From Zygnema circumcarinatum (taxonomy: Eukaryota > Streptophyta > Zygnematophyceae > Zygnematales > Zygnemataceae), in contig CM074808.1 in assembly GCA_037447605.1 (NCBI GenBank), positions 2,365,730-2,429,729 on the forward strand: a stretch of 64,000 bases of DNA. The letters run 5' to 3'. A program made the translations under genes and the position numbers. The notes under the pieces were generated by a model. That model saw only the letters and a program-made list of their open reading frames with translations. It was not told the DNA's origin and did no database searches. Shown one piece after another: positions 13,401-24,839 of the stretch. Every line of letters starts with the position of its first letter. Position 1 is the stretch's first letter.

Positions 13401-14164
13401 AGCGGACATCCCTTCTGTTGCAGACCCTTTCTTTACCAACTATAGTACCGGTTAACGAAATGTTGATGGCCTCTTTGTTCGCGCATCTCCCCTGCCTTTT
13501 GGGCACTATAGTTTTGTCCTTACTGCTCTCCCTCGCAGCTTATACGCGAACGTTATTTGATAATGTGCAGGTTGATGAGATCTTCATTAATGCCATCAAG
13601 GAGGCGGGCCTGTATGATAGCATCTGGCAGGCATTCGCTGTGTTTTTGCCTGTACGGTCAGTAGGGGTACAGGGAGATCGACGGACACACTCGCACGTTG
13701 TGGCCCTCCGAGCCATCACCAGCCAGGATGGGATGACAGCGGATTGGTGCGTGGCAACTGCCTTCACTCCCTGCTGTGCTTCTCGGTCTGCCAGCTGATG
13801 CTTGCTAGGTTGAGCTGATTGGTGAGATCGAAAAGAGAGGTCGAGGGGTTCTACAACAGCTGCTTGACAAGTTCGAGGTTGAAGTTAAGGGAAATGACGG
13901 TGCTGTTTCATTATCATGGCAAGGAGGCCTTGTGGGAAGCAATGCCTTGTTTGGGTCATCTAGTGTTTCGGCTGCTAGAGTCGTCGACTGTTGGAAGCAG
14001 TGAATTGGACGCTGACAGCCGTACTTCGCAAACTGTGCAGGTTTCAATTCGAGCCGCGGTTTTTGGGTGATGTTGCTGCGAAAATCTGTAACAGTGTTAG
14101 CGGTGTCAACCGAGTAGTGTATGATATCACATCGAAGCCTCCAGCCACCGTGGAGTGGGAATGA
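10473..14164 (+). CDS. guaA: GMP synthase (glutamine-hydrolysing)
   Basis: Six exons join in phase: 10473-11087, 11373-11623, 12321-12696, 13040-13171, 13571-13746 and 14041-14164, giving 557 residues. It converts XMP, glutamine and ATP to GMP, the last step of guanine nucleotide synthesis. The N-terminal class-I glutamine amidotransferase shows [10 protein letters not shown], the nucleophile motif GICYGMQ and the YHPE histidine/glutamate pair. The ATP-pyrophosphatase half has the PP-loop SGGVDST. The C-terminal dimerisation domain has [12 protein letters not shown] and ends in VEWE. The start at 10473 is the first ATG in frame after a GC-rich leader and gives a short N-terminal extension before the amidotransferase. 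Intron 2 (11624-12320) begins with GC, not GT. Every diagnostic motif is intact. Confidence 0.97.
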
Positions 14165-14617
14165 TGCCCCCCCTGCTGCTCCATGCTACGCCATGAGAAA
14201 AAGAAAAAGTTGTCAATAAATGTTACTTGTCCCATGTTATTTGCAATAAGCTCCATTGGAGACACAAAACCCTTCCGAGTTTGGATCTAGGATGCTGTCA
14301 GATTCCTTTCATGTTTCCTCATCATAGCCAGCGTGCCCTGATTCGACTATTGATGGTCATCTCCCTTGCTTGAGACACGAATGTAGCTAGGAACTTCCGC
14401 GTCAACGGAGGAAGGAACCACGAACTTGACTCTGTGTGGCTACGAGGTGATGCCATTCTCCTTCTTACACCCCTTTTTTCACTTTTTTTGTCAACTACCC
14501 TCGGTGAGCACGTCCTTTGTACAGTGTGCGCAGCCTACGCATGCCTAACAAGGTCGTCATGGCCATGTGAGCGCGAACTATCGAATAGGTCAATCAATCA
14601 TCACGACCCATGATGAA

Positions 14618-14790
<173 letters not shown>

Positions 14791-14888
14791 AGGACGTCAA
14801 ACTCTGCAAGTACGCGCCCACCCGACTCTCGAGGAATTCGGGTTTGAACGCTTTTGGCCGAACGGGCGCAAACAAGGTACGAAGGGGT

Positions 14889-15029
14889 GCCGTACGTCTG
14901 TACGGACTGCAATGCTCGAAGCCTAGTACAGTACTGAGGGGGCGCCGGGCGGGCGCGCAACCGTACGGACAGCCCTTCAAACAGAGACGTACCGTACAAT
15001 TTCGTGACAGTACAGTACTTGGCCGTACG
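14889..15029. promoter_or_regulatory. CCGTAC motif cluster upstream of the TMEM115-like gene
   Basis: CCGTAC/GTACGG occurs near 14890, 14898, 14961 (as the full palindrome CCGTACGG), 14991 and 15023, with AGTACAGTACT repeats between. The cluster is 200-340 bases upstream of the start codon. Confidence 0.45.
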
Positions 15030-15227
15030 CTCTTGGGAGGAGAGGGAGAGCGCCGGAGGCCTGCTAACCCTAGATCTCCCTCTCCCTCGGAGCCATGGTT
15101 ATGGCGCTGCACTGAGGGGCGTTGGAAAGGGGGCGCTGCTCCTGTCTAGGCGCTGGTAGGGGCTGGGAGGAGGGTCGCGGAGGGTAAAAGTTTGAGGAAA
15201 ATCGTAGAGGTCGGGGGTTAAGGCGAG

Positions 15228-17658
15228 ATGGCGACTGGATCGTCATCGGTGAGTTGGCCACGCTTGCGTATCTGAGGTATCATTGGGAGCGGTCCAGAGT
15301 CGAGGAGGATTCTTTGCTGTAGACAAACTTTCATTTTTTCCACTGGCTCCGCTGCACTTGTTAAGCATATTTGCAACCGGACGTCCGCCGCCTACATTAC
15401 AGATGCTAGTTATTCAAATGCATTGCAGCTGAACATGCAGGGTTTCGTTTTGTTGGCGTTCAGGTCGGTGGATTGTTTACGGGATTCACAAGGCTTTCAA
15501 AGGCGCTGGCCTTTGTGCTGTGTGTTGGCTACCTGATCGTCACTCTGGTTCCTGCGGCACTCAACTATTTGGCTCTGGTTCCGGGAAAGTAAGACCTTGA
15601 AACCCTTTGAAAGATCAAAATGCAGCATGTAGCCCTCAGTTGGATACAAAGGCTATTTTTGGATGGTATTCTTTCATTATTTCGCAGTTTGATAATTGCT
15701 TTCACTCGCAACTGCTCCTAGGGGTGGCTTCAGCGGTGAGCAGGCCTTGACCCCGGTGGTACTGACTTTGTACTCTCATGCTTGAGCTGCAGAACTATCC
15801 CGTTTGCTTGGAATTTAGTTTCTGCGGGGTATGTCGAGAAGTCCTTAATCAGTGTGAGTTTAGAGTACCTCTCTTCAGCTATGATTATTACAGAAGCAAT
15901 CTGCTTGTTGTGGACGGAAAGAGACCTCCGGAAGAGAGAAGCAGACTTTTTCAATTCTTGTATCCTGTCGCTTGTTCCGAGTTATGTGCCACCATTGTGA
16001 GAATCCTGAATTTAACTTACTGTAGTGTGGTTCTGCAGCTTATTGTCAACTCTTTGGCGTTGCTCTTTCTTGGGAAGTCCCTAGAGCCGGTATGGGGCTC
16101 GAAGGAGTTCTTCTGGTTTATTGTGGTCGTAAACACATGGACCTCCATTTGTACTTTCGTCCTCATGATTGTTCTCTACTACAGCACATTGAGTGAGCGG
16201 TTCCTGTAAGTATTCGTGATGCATGGCAGCTTGCAGTTTTTTTTGTCAAGTCTCTTTGCATAAGATATTTGTTGCGTCTGACTGGTCCTGCGTGGTGCTA
16301 TGTTATTGGAATGGGAAGCATATTTTTTTCTTGATAGTGAATGAGTTGCTCAATATCATCTAGTCCTATCCGCCTTCCTCGATTTCGCTTCTCTCTGAGG
16401 GAGGTCTTATCTATTCTAGCCGTGATCTTGGTCATCCAGGTATGCTCCGGGTGCAGCGATCTGCGGCTTTCACGGAGTCGTGGCTGGTTTTCTTGTTGGA
16501 ATCAAGCAGCTTATGCCCGACCAGGAAATCACTGCACTATTCATTCTCAAATTCCGAGCCAAGGTATCTCTGTTTTCAACTTCGTCTATTGTCTAATTAA
16601 GGATAAGGAGTCCCACAGGCAATGCCAACCGGCGAAGCGGGTAGTGTTCTCCGTAGATATTTGTGGGACGTTCTGGATGATTGAGGGTTGGTCTTTGGGC
16701 TTTTGTGGAACGCAGTGGTTGCCATCCCTATTTGTGCTTTTCTCTTCAGTTTTATTCACCGCCGTTGGTGACCCCGTCCAATATCTACCATTCATTATCT
16801 TCGGAACCTACATCAGCTGGATATATCTCCGATTTTACCAAAGAAAATCGGAGGCAAACTTGAAAGGGGATCCTAGTGAGGAGTTTGCCTTCACCACTTT
16901 CTTTCCAGAATTCTTGAGGTAATGTTCAATTTGAAATGGCCTTCGCAGCGCACTTGCATTCCGATGAAGTTAGACATTTTTCGGTCTGACCATGGAAAGC
17001 TTGAAGAACTCACTGTAACCGTTCTGTTGATTTGTTTTTTTGTTTGTTGTTCTCTTTTCCTCCATTATGAAAATCCTAAGCGACTGTGGTGATATGTCCA
17101 TCTATATGCTTGCTGGATGCTTGCCTTTGCTGGCTTTGGTTGTATTGCAGTCTTGAGATCGGAAATATAGAGTCCTTCTAGCAGTCACAATGGAGTGCCT
17201 TACAAAAAAATTACTCTTTTTGTCAGGCCCATTGTTGGAACTATTGCCACAATTGTTGGGCGGCTTTTCTGTGGACGGAGGCCCGCAGTGGACAACGCCA
17301 ATGACCAAGCCTTCATTGTCGCTGGAAAGCCACTACCTGGTTCAGACCCTATTGACGCTACGCGCCGAAGGTAGGATAAAGCCCTAAAATTTCTTTTTAG
17401 TTGCATGCTTTAAGTTTTATGTTTTTTCTGCCGATTTTTCTGTTTTGATCATTTCAGGTTGCAGATGCTGGATGCAGGAGACAGGCCTGTAACCTGAATT
17501 TATGTCGATTTCCTAACAGTTTTCTAATATTTTGCAGAGAACGCGGTGCACGAGCGTTGGAGGAGCGGCTGGCAAAAGCATCTTCTGATGTTCCCCAAGA
17601 TGTGGCAGCTGCGTCAAGTAGCGATGCGGTTCCTAAGGCGGCTGATGAGCAAGTGTAG
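15228..17658 (+). CDS. TMEM115/rhomboid-like Golgi membrane protein
   Basis: Eight exons join in phase: 15228-15248, 15464-15588, 15793-15853, 16039-16205, 16440-16563, 16716-16918, 17227-17370 and 17538-17658, giving 321 residues. It aligns along its length with the plant TMEM115 family (Arabidopsis At3g07950 type). Landmarks are GKSLEPVWGSKEF, FHGVVAGFLVGIKQLMPDQE, FGTYISWIYLRFYQ, GDPSEEFAFTTFFPEFLR, and a soluble tail with LPGSDPIDATRRRERGARA. Several hydrophobic segments form the rhomboid-like membrane core. The family is considered a non-proteolytic rhomboid relative in the Golgi with a role in retrograde transport, and I see no GxSG protease motif. A very short first exon (7 codons) follows a GC-rich promoter. 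Confidence 0.93.
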
Positions 17659-18545
17659 GCATGCTGAAGGGTTTGTGTTCTGGTCATTCGTCCCGTCTAC
17701 TGCCCGCCATCTCCTTGCCATCTTATGGTTTATGTAAAGCAAAAAGTTTTGACTTAGGTCTGTCTTTCTGCAGCTCTTGCGCGGTTGTAATCTTGTCGTT
17801 CCTTAATCCCTGCGTCACTGTTTTCCGCTCTTGGTGGAAGCTCGTTCATTTGCAGCAGGACGACTATGGGCTGTCTGGGGTGCATGCAAAGTGTCAGAAA
17901 GCCTGCAGATTCAGATCTCTCTCAGGCTTTGTATGGAGAATATAATCGCTGAAGTGTGCGCGGCCTCATGGACCATGGTGCCTGAGAATCAACATGAAGT
18001 GCATGACAAATACAGACATCAGGAACAGAGGAGTCATGAAAGCTATATTGAGGTGACGCAAAACTTAGTCGAATCAAAGTGACGCAGAACTTAGTCGAAT
18101 CAAAGTGACGCAGGATATTATCGAATTGAGGTGATGCCGAACTTAGTCGTATTGATGTGACGTATTGCTGTAATTGTCTGTAGAGAACGTTCCATCCTTG
18201 AGCGATTACATTTGCTAGATGGTCTGATGGTTAGCAGATTGGACGATATTTTGTGGATTGAACATTGTCGTCACAAAGTGCAACCGAGAACGAGAAACAT
18301 GACCACACAAAAACAGAAATCCATTCTAATCACTGGTCGACCCTCGTTATTTTTGTAATGAGTGAAATCACATACTCCAGCTTTAAAAAAGAAAAGCATC
18401 CCCATTCTAAAGAATCAGTGAAGAAACCGAAAACCCTATTGACAGCGACTGATTCTGCATAATCTAAGATAATCTACGATGTAATTATGATGTAATTTCA
18501 GGAACAAGACATGCTTGATTTAAAGAAGACCCAGACGGCAAACCA
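17659..18545. other. Tail-to-tail spacer between TMEM115-like and selenoprotein K genes
   Basis: It contains the 26-bp tandem repeat at 18053-18162 and should hold the 3' UTR of the TMEM115-like gene and the polyadenylation region of selenoprotein K. No exon is supported. Confidence 0.5.
18053..18162. repeat. Tandem repeat, four 26-bp units
   Basis: Units start at 18053, 18079, 18105 and 18131, each beginning GTGACGC or GTGATGC and containing an ACTTAGTCG-type phrase, with a fifth partial unit at 18157. Units 1 and 2 differ by one base; units 3 and 4 have diverged. It lies about 400 bases past the TMEM115-like stop codon. Confidence 0.9.
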
Positions 18546-18613
18546 CTAGCGACAAATCAGCCACATCAGAGACTCTGAGAGCCTTTTCTGATGTAGCGTC
18601 ACAAGTTCGCTAG
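18546..18613 (-). promoter_or_regulatory. SECIS element in the selenoprotein K 3' UTR
   Basis: On the minus strand a 7-bp helix forms between CTAGCGA (18613-18607) and TCGCTAG (18552-18546). An internal loop leads to UGAC (18601-18598) facing UGAU (18559-18556), which supplies the tandem G-A quartet that defines a SECIS. Above it, GCUACAUCAG (18597-18588) pairs with CUGAUGUGGC (18569-18560) with one wobble. The apical loop opens with AAAA, the conserved adenines, and contains a possible CUCU/AGAG mini-stem as in form 2 SECIS. It lies about 107 bases past the stop codon. SECIS recruits SBP2 and the selenocysteine elongation factor to read UGA as Sec. The fold was drawn by hand. Confidence 0.88.
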
Positions 18614-18719
18614 CCTCGTGCTCGCCATCATAAAACCGATCGCCGGCTGAGAAATGTGACCGCGGCACCTGCCACTTCAGCTGCTCCGCCAGAAGGCGAA
18701 GCAGTGAGAAGCAGATGCC

Positions 18720-19937
18720 CTACCGACCTCACGATCCACCTGGAGCAGTCGCACCTGCCAATGACACGCATCGCAATAAGAGTCGTGAGACACATTCATT
18801 ATCAGAAACACGGGCCTGAAGTGAGGCTGACCAAACTTCCAGTTGAAGTGTTTTAAATGACGACAATGAAGAGACACGTGCAGAACTCGTGATGAATAAG
18901 AGACCATGATAGAGATGTGATCCCATGGCGGAAGAGTCAATTGTCAGTCAAACGAGGCAAAAGGGCTGCGATGGTTTCTACTTACAATGATCAATTCCTC
19001 TAACGTTGCTCATACCACTCAATCCACGTCTGGCACTACCCCCACCACCACCGCCACCCCTCCCGCCACCGGGCCCACCGGGACCTCCTCCACCTCCACC
19101 ACCACCTCCATTGTAACCGCCCCACTTCCCGGTACCTCCTCCACCCTTACCCTTTGACTTCTTGACGGAAGCATCGGGCTGCAAAGACAAAGAAACATCA
19201 GCTTATCAGATGGCAAAAGTCTAGAGACTTCTGCCACAAAAGGTTGCATCCTGAAGGGGAGAAGAAAAAATCCACAAGGAAACTGCATGCAAGGTTTGCC
19301 ATTCTAAAAATACTTCCGGGACTTCTTCATCCACCAGGGCGTGTCCCCTTGTCACAGTTCCACTTTGACATCCATCAGAAGTAACTCACAAAACAGAAAG
19401 ACCCTTGATTTCCAGGGGGAGTTTACCCAAAGCAATGAATTCGAACATTCAAGAATTTATTCTCCAGAAACGTCCATGAAAGCATGTCTGCTTCCTCAGG
19501 AATCACACTGACTTTCAGTTTTGGACAAGTAACGAAATATGCTCACCTGAACAAGTGTAGAAAAAAAGACGCCGATAAGATTCAACACCGCCCAAAAGAA
19601 TTCTGAGATAATACTCAACCTCCAGGGCGACCGCTTATTCACGATTTCACCTGCAGCATCCCACACCTCACCACATCACCGAACTTCATCACCTCCTTCA
19701 TCACCTCTTTCGATTTCCCTGTACCAGTCCAATCTTTCGCTCCATCCTAATCAGCGAAATCTCTCACAGAATCCTTGCCGGAAGAACCCTTTAATGCTTG
19801 CCAAGTACACAAGTAACAATTTGCTGCTCCAAATCCCTCAGTGTGCCACATCGCCACGAGAAGCGTCCCTCTACACATCATCTAAAAGACCTCATATGCT
19901 CTGCAGGTCGTGGCGTACCTCCTACGATGTACGCCAT
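18720..19937 (-). CDS. SELENOK: Selenoprotein K (SelK/SelG family) with C-terminal selenocysteine
   Basis: Four minus-strand exons join in phase: 19937-19919, 19650-19547, 19178-18986 and 18754-18720, giving 116 residues. It starts MAYIVGGEIV. The family signature SPWRLS runs into one membrane segment (IISEFFWAVLNLIGVFFSTL, about residues 19-38). A Lys/Gly-rich cytosolic tail and RGIDH follow. The last exon reads CATAPGGS, then TGA (18731-18729), then Gly-Arg-TAG. Animal SelK ends in Sec-Gly-Arg, so this TGA is read as selenocysteine 114. Read as a stop, the protein would lose only three residues. SelK is a small ER membrane protein that in animals supports ER-associated degradation and DHHC6 palmitoylation. 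The downstream SECIS supports recoding. CCGTAC motifs lie upstream at 20063-20110. Confidence 0.9.
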
Positions 19938-20062
19938 GGTCTCCCTCCACCTCCCTCCCCGCCTCCCCCAGCGCCCTCCCCCCTGCCCTCTCCTCGCCGC
20001 TCCAGCGCCAATTGGCACCTGCCGGCCGCCTTCCTCGCCTTCTCGAACTCGACCAGCAACGA

Positions 20063-20110
20063 CCGTACGATATTCGTACGAGCTGCCGTACTGTATCGTA
20101 TGGTAAAGTA
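20063..20110. promoter_or_regulatory. CCGTAC motif cluster upstream of selenoprotein K
   Basis: CCGTAC at 20063-20068 and 20086-20091 with a further TCGTACGA between them, 125-175 bases upstream of the selenoprotein K start. The same vocabulary appears upstream of the neighbouring genes. Confidence 0.4.
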
Positions 20111-20419
20111 CACGCCTGTAGCGTAACGGAGCTGCGTTCGACGGATCCGCGTCCGTTCAGTTGTACTTGCCATACTCCTATGCAGTGTCACGGACCGGCC
20201 TGATCCAGGAGTGGCCGACGGAAAATGCGAGAAGGCGGCGCCAGGTGTTGGCGGCCCACGGAACAGCACACCAGCCAGCAAGGCGCACTCGGAAGCGCCG
20301 CATAATGCCGCCGATTGTCATTTGTTGACCTATCATAAGGCTCCACGTAGTTAGTCAGGCCTCTCAGTGGGCAGTTGGCCAATCAGGGGCTGTCACTGCT
20401 AAGGCTCAAGATCTATTGT

Positions 20420-21106
20420 CAGTGTTAAGTAGATGGGATGTCAGTGATGCTTGTTTGTCTTTTAGTGCTGGGCTTAGTATTTGTATTTGCTGTGTGGTTT
20501 GTTGTCTTGTTCTTCTTTTCTGCCTCTTCAGCTCCAGCAACAGATGCTAAGTATGAGAGAGAGAGAGAGAGTTCCATTGCATAGAGAGAAAGAGAAAGAG
20601 TCTTCTTGCTGATAGCATTTAGACATCCCATTCAGCCCAGCCAGACAAAGATTTCAGTGAGAAGATACTTTCATTGTAATGACAATCCCCAGCCAACCGC
20701 ATTTGGCTGGGGTGACTTTCCAAAATACAACCTTTATCTAAGTTGAGTCCTGTTTTCCCTTTGTTGTCACTATGCCAAGCTACCATCTTGTGAAATCCTG
20801 CCTTATGCTCGTAGCCCAATGACCAATGATAACTAGAAGCCTAGCTAAGAGACTAGCGGGAGGCGGGGAAGAGAACCCCCAAGGAAGGGAATAATAACTG
20901 GCATCGAGGTCGGCCCGTAGGTGGGAACATCGCCGGGGATCCCTCGTCTTCATTGCGGCGTACCTCACGAATCCAGGATCACGGCTCATCTTTGCTGAGA
21001 CCAGCGGCACCAACTGACCACGCCCGTTAGTTTATTACCGGACGTAGCGGGTGGCCGTCTGACACCTGGCCCAGCACCGGTGATCTTCTCTTAACCCCAC
21101 TTATCT
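20420..21106 (+). repeat. 5' LTR
   Basis: Matched to the 3' LTR from the GA-repeat near 20556 to CTTATCT at 21106. The first 270 bases or so of the shared part are nearly identical. The second half carries many substitutions and small indels. The left edge is a guess from a TGTCAGTG start and could lie about 25 bases further right. Confidence 0.75.
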
Positions 21107-21118
21107 TGGTATCAGAGC
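21107..21118 (+). promoter_or_regulatory. Primer binding site, tRNA-iMet
   Basis: TGGTATCAGAGC directly follows the 5' LTR. This is the standard plant LTR-retrotransposon primer site complementary to the 3' end of initiator-Met tRNA, and it fixes the element's orientation as +. Confidence 0.93.
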
Positions 21119-21188
21119 TGAAGGTTTTGCAGATCCACGTACCTTGATACGTGAGGCTGCCGATCCTGTGACCCGTGTCACAGCCGCC

Positions 21189-21560
21189 ATGGATGAAGAG
21201 CTGCAACAAGAGGGACAAGCAGATCTCCATGAGTATTCAGATGAAGACTTGGGACCTCAAGAAGAACCGGCGATCGGAAATCCAAGAACGGATTCAGATT
21301 CAGAGGAAGAAGCAGTCAGAGAGAGACTAAAGATGGGCATCACCGAAGAGAACCCTTATCCCAGTTTGGCTTACCTTGAGCAGATCGAGTCGATTGAAGA
21401 GCTGCAGCGACTCCACCTAGGCAGTGATGGCCATAAACTTCGCTGGCGATATGCACGCAGGATGATCAAGCTTGCAGCCTGCCCAGTTGCTGTAACGGCC
21501 GCAGATGCCGTGAAGAGAGGAGTTCCGCTCAACCTGAGATCCCCCGCGGGCCCACCGTGA
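21189..21560 (+). pseudogene. gag-like N-terminal fragment
   Basis: An acidic 123-residue frame from the ATG at 21189, with a Glu/Asp-rich first half and a basic stretch near the end, stops at TGA 21558-21560. Its position between primer site and pol marks it as the start of gag. No capsid or zinc-knuckle motif is visible. From about 21561 to 24800 the internal region has only broken frames, so gag and protease are probably destroyed. Confidence 0.6.
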
Positions 21561-24500
21561 GACAAACCCAGGATCTCGCCGGATAACTACCTACCAGAGT
21601 CCCTTCCGCTAATGTGCCACCGCACGCAAATTCCCCACAGCCAGAGCAAGGGATTCCTCAAAGACACCCCCTCACCTCCGGGCGCTCACAACTTACCTGA
21701 TCCGCGCAGCCCCCAAGCGAAGCCGCTTCGTGGGCAAGGGCAGACGACGCACCCTCCAGCTGCATCAACCAGAAGCACACACGAGTCGACCGAAGTTTCC
21801 CAAAGAAGATGGAAGAGAGGATTACCAAACTGACAAGAATGATTCCCTAAAAGAGTGAGGTGAGGATACCACGCATCATCACAAGAGGCTTCACCGCAAG
21901 CAAGCAAGAAGACGGCTACGTGGCCGAGATACTCGAGGAAAAGGCAAACAAGTGGGGCAGACTCGGGCGAGGACCGCTGGGATCAAGTTGGGCCCTTGAG
22001 CTGGAAGGGTAGGCAGCCGCTAACTGAAGTTGTCCCCAACCGCATTGGCATGGATGTCGCCAAAGAACCTCGACAAGGATACATTCAAGCAAGCTTTCGC
22101 ATAACGCTGGATTTCGTGATCCGGACACCGTGGTAATCGGATTTCGCTACATAGAATGCTACGCTGATGAACGGCCGCTTGAATTGATCGAGCGTTTTGT
22201 GCGCGATGGCAAATACTATCGCAGAACTTGCCCCACTCTTTCCGGTTCTCCAGTTGGTTCCACAAGGCCATCGGGCCGAAGGGATCTCCACCTTGACCGT
22301 GAGCTGCAGCGACAACCCACCAGCATGCCCGTGCCTTGTTAGAAAAGGGCAAAGCGTAATTCAAGGATCAAGAGAGAGGCAACCGACATGTACCTACCAC
22401 ATTACATGAACGCTGGCTGCATCCACTTTGCATAAAGATCACTTACCGCCAGCTCCTCAAGACACAAAATCGCAGCTGTATGATCCCTATGCTGGCATCT
22501 TTGTGAACAAGCCGCCTTTTCTCTCCGCATCCCCTCGCCAAGACGCCCGTCAGCTCCCTCGTGGTGCGCCTCTCGCCATAGCCAGCACGACCAAAGCTTC
22601 TCCCCTTCTTCTCCCCTCATACCCTCATGATCCCGCATATCCCATTGAGTCGGGCGGTGAATCCCCACATACCGTGATGTTTCTTCGGCCCGTGATATCG
22701 GCCTCCTTATTCCGACGCACACCAAGAGAGAGAGGCCGCCAGGCCGACCGCTACCACGGGATGACGAGGCGTGGGGTCTCCGTGAGGGCGCCTGCCTAGC
22801 CCGCCGCGTCTCAATCATAACTGCTGCTGGGCAAGTAGCACTCATGGACCTGCACCTTTCTTCTGCTGTGATCACTGACATGATGCCCGTGTGTGCATGC
22901 GAGACTCTCAAGTGAGACAGTTCGGGGAAAGAGGCGCCAGTTGCGGGAGCTCACCTCGCGAGATCACTCCCATGTGATATGCTCCCACCAATTCTTTCAC
23001 ACCACCGAACTCCTCGCCTCGCCCGCCACCACCTCCTTTCACCCGCTACACCATCCCCGCAACGCCCCGCCATCCACCGCACTCCCATGGACTCTCCTTC
23101 CCCGACAAACGACGGTGCCGAGCCCGATCCGCCGCTCGCTTCACGCGATCGCCTAGATTGCCGCCGGTGCCGCTGCATTGCAACCGGGCTTGGTCCAATC
23201 CCCTTATCACTTCTCGGCAGGGCGCCAAGCCCGGATACCGAGATTGTAAATGCCTTGGCGCAGTTCCCCGCCAACCAAAGTGATCCTCATTCACATCCCT
23301 TGCCATTCCTCCCTGCCAATGCCAACGGCGCCAACTCCTCTGGCACGGCTCCACCGGTCGCCACCCCTGTCCGGAGAACTTCAGTCCTCCCTCCTTCCAC
23401 GGGTCATCCATTGGGATCCATGCCTGAGGAGGAAACCGACGATCTCAATGAGAGCCGATAAATGGGCGCAGCCTGTGAGCCACAAAGACTGCATAAGAAA
23501 TGTGCATCGCCGATTCTCCCATCGCCTCGGCAGCCCGCTTTACCCCCAAGCACCATCGTCGCACCACCCCCGACATTAGACGGCCTATCCTCGGACAACG
23601 CATTGCTCATCGCCTCATGGGAGACAGGCTAAGATCGCATTACCGCTACGCTGGGATGCAGCCGGGTACCGTGTGCCGCAGCCGTAGTTCTGCCGGGCCG
23701 ACAGCAGGCCACCTCGCTGCCTCACGTTCCTATGGCACCTCCTCCGACATCCTCACGTCGATATCCACCACATGGCCACGCACCTCCCTCCTCCGACCCA
23801 GCCTCGCTTCCTCCCCGCCTTCCTCCCTCGCCAGATTCGCATCCTCCTCCCATCCCAACACCTAACGCGGCACTATTGTCACCGTATGGCTAAACGTCAT
23901 CCCAACAAAGCTTCATGATTCCATACTGTGAGCTATGCCACGCTCCGCCTGGGGCCGCACGAAGGCCGCAGGGGTTGCTGGACAAGACATCTGGAGCCCA
24001 ACTCTCATATGTGGGGTTGAGGGAGTTTACATGAAGGATTGGGCACGCCTCAAGGATCATCACCTTTGGCTAGGATGGTGGGGAGCCACGGTGAATGCGT
24101 GTCATCACGGCTCGCCGAAAGCACTATTCTATCCTCACCGGGCCTCAGATTGGCCTTGGCCATGGCGGGGAGCACAAATCGATTTTAAGTACATGTCAAC
24201 AAGACTATCTCGGCCGGGCGGGATGACCGCTTCCTTCCCTTATCATCTCTCAGTCCCTTGCCACTTCCTCGCCACTTCTTCCCCCTAAACGCCAGCCACG
24301 GGCGCAAGTCTCCTACCCAAAGATCACCATGTACCATGCGGTCGGCAGCCCCCATTCTTCCTATGGATCGGCAAATTCTGATACCGATGACGAGACTCCC
24401 CCTCCTGCTCCTCCGAGTCTAGCTCTCTGTGCACCGACGGAAGAACTTTTGCCGCCGGTGATAGCTAGACCCAGCTTTCCCCCCCACGAGACCATTAGTG

Positions 24501-24839
24501 ATGAGGAGTGGCTAGAAATAGAGGGTCGATGCGACAGTCAGCCCCCTGCACTGGACAAGCATTCATACTACGCTTAAGTGTCGCTACCGAATCATCTTAG
24601 TTTCGCATCTACATTCACTCACATTGGCAAGACTCCACCTGAGCAGAGCACTACATCGATACGGGATGCACCTCCCTTCGCTATGACCATGACCCCTACC
24701 GCCTACCAAGAAAGCCGGCGTCGGTAACTTACGTATCGATGAGAACGTACGCCGCTTATTGAAATCCCGAGAAGGGCCTGGGCCAGCCCGCCGCTTCGCC
24801 TCTGAAAGCCGGATGGCACACCCCGCCTCAGGGAGACCA

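Noticed and set aside
18729-18731. TGA read as the normal stop of the SelK-like protein
   Set aside because: The following codons give Gly-Arg-TAG as in animal SelK, and a SECIS-like hairpin lies at the right distance. A stop cannot be excluded without protein data.
18677-18940. Minus-strand frame of 87 residues around the last selenoprotein K exon
   Set aside because: It uses another frame and crosses the acceptor at 18755; only the 35-base exon 18754-18720 continues SelK in phase.
22428-24577. Several + strand Pro-rich frames in the retrotransposon interior
   Set aside because: None shows protease, capsid or zinc-knuckle motifs; they look like decayed gag/pol or element-specific spacer in shifting frames.
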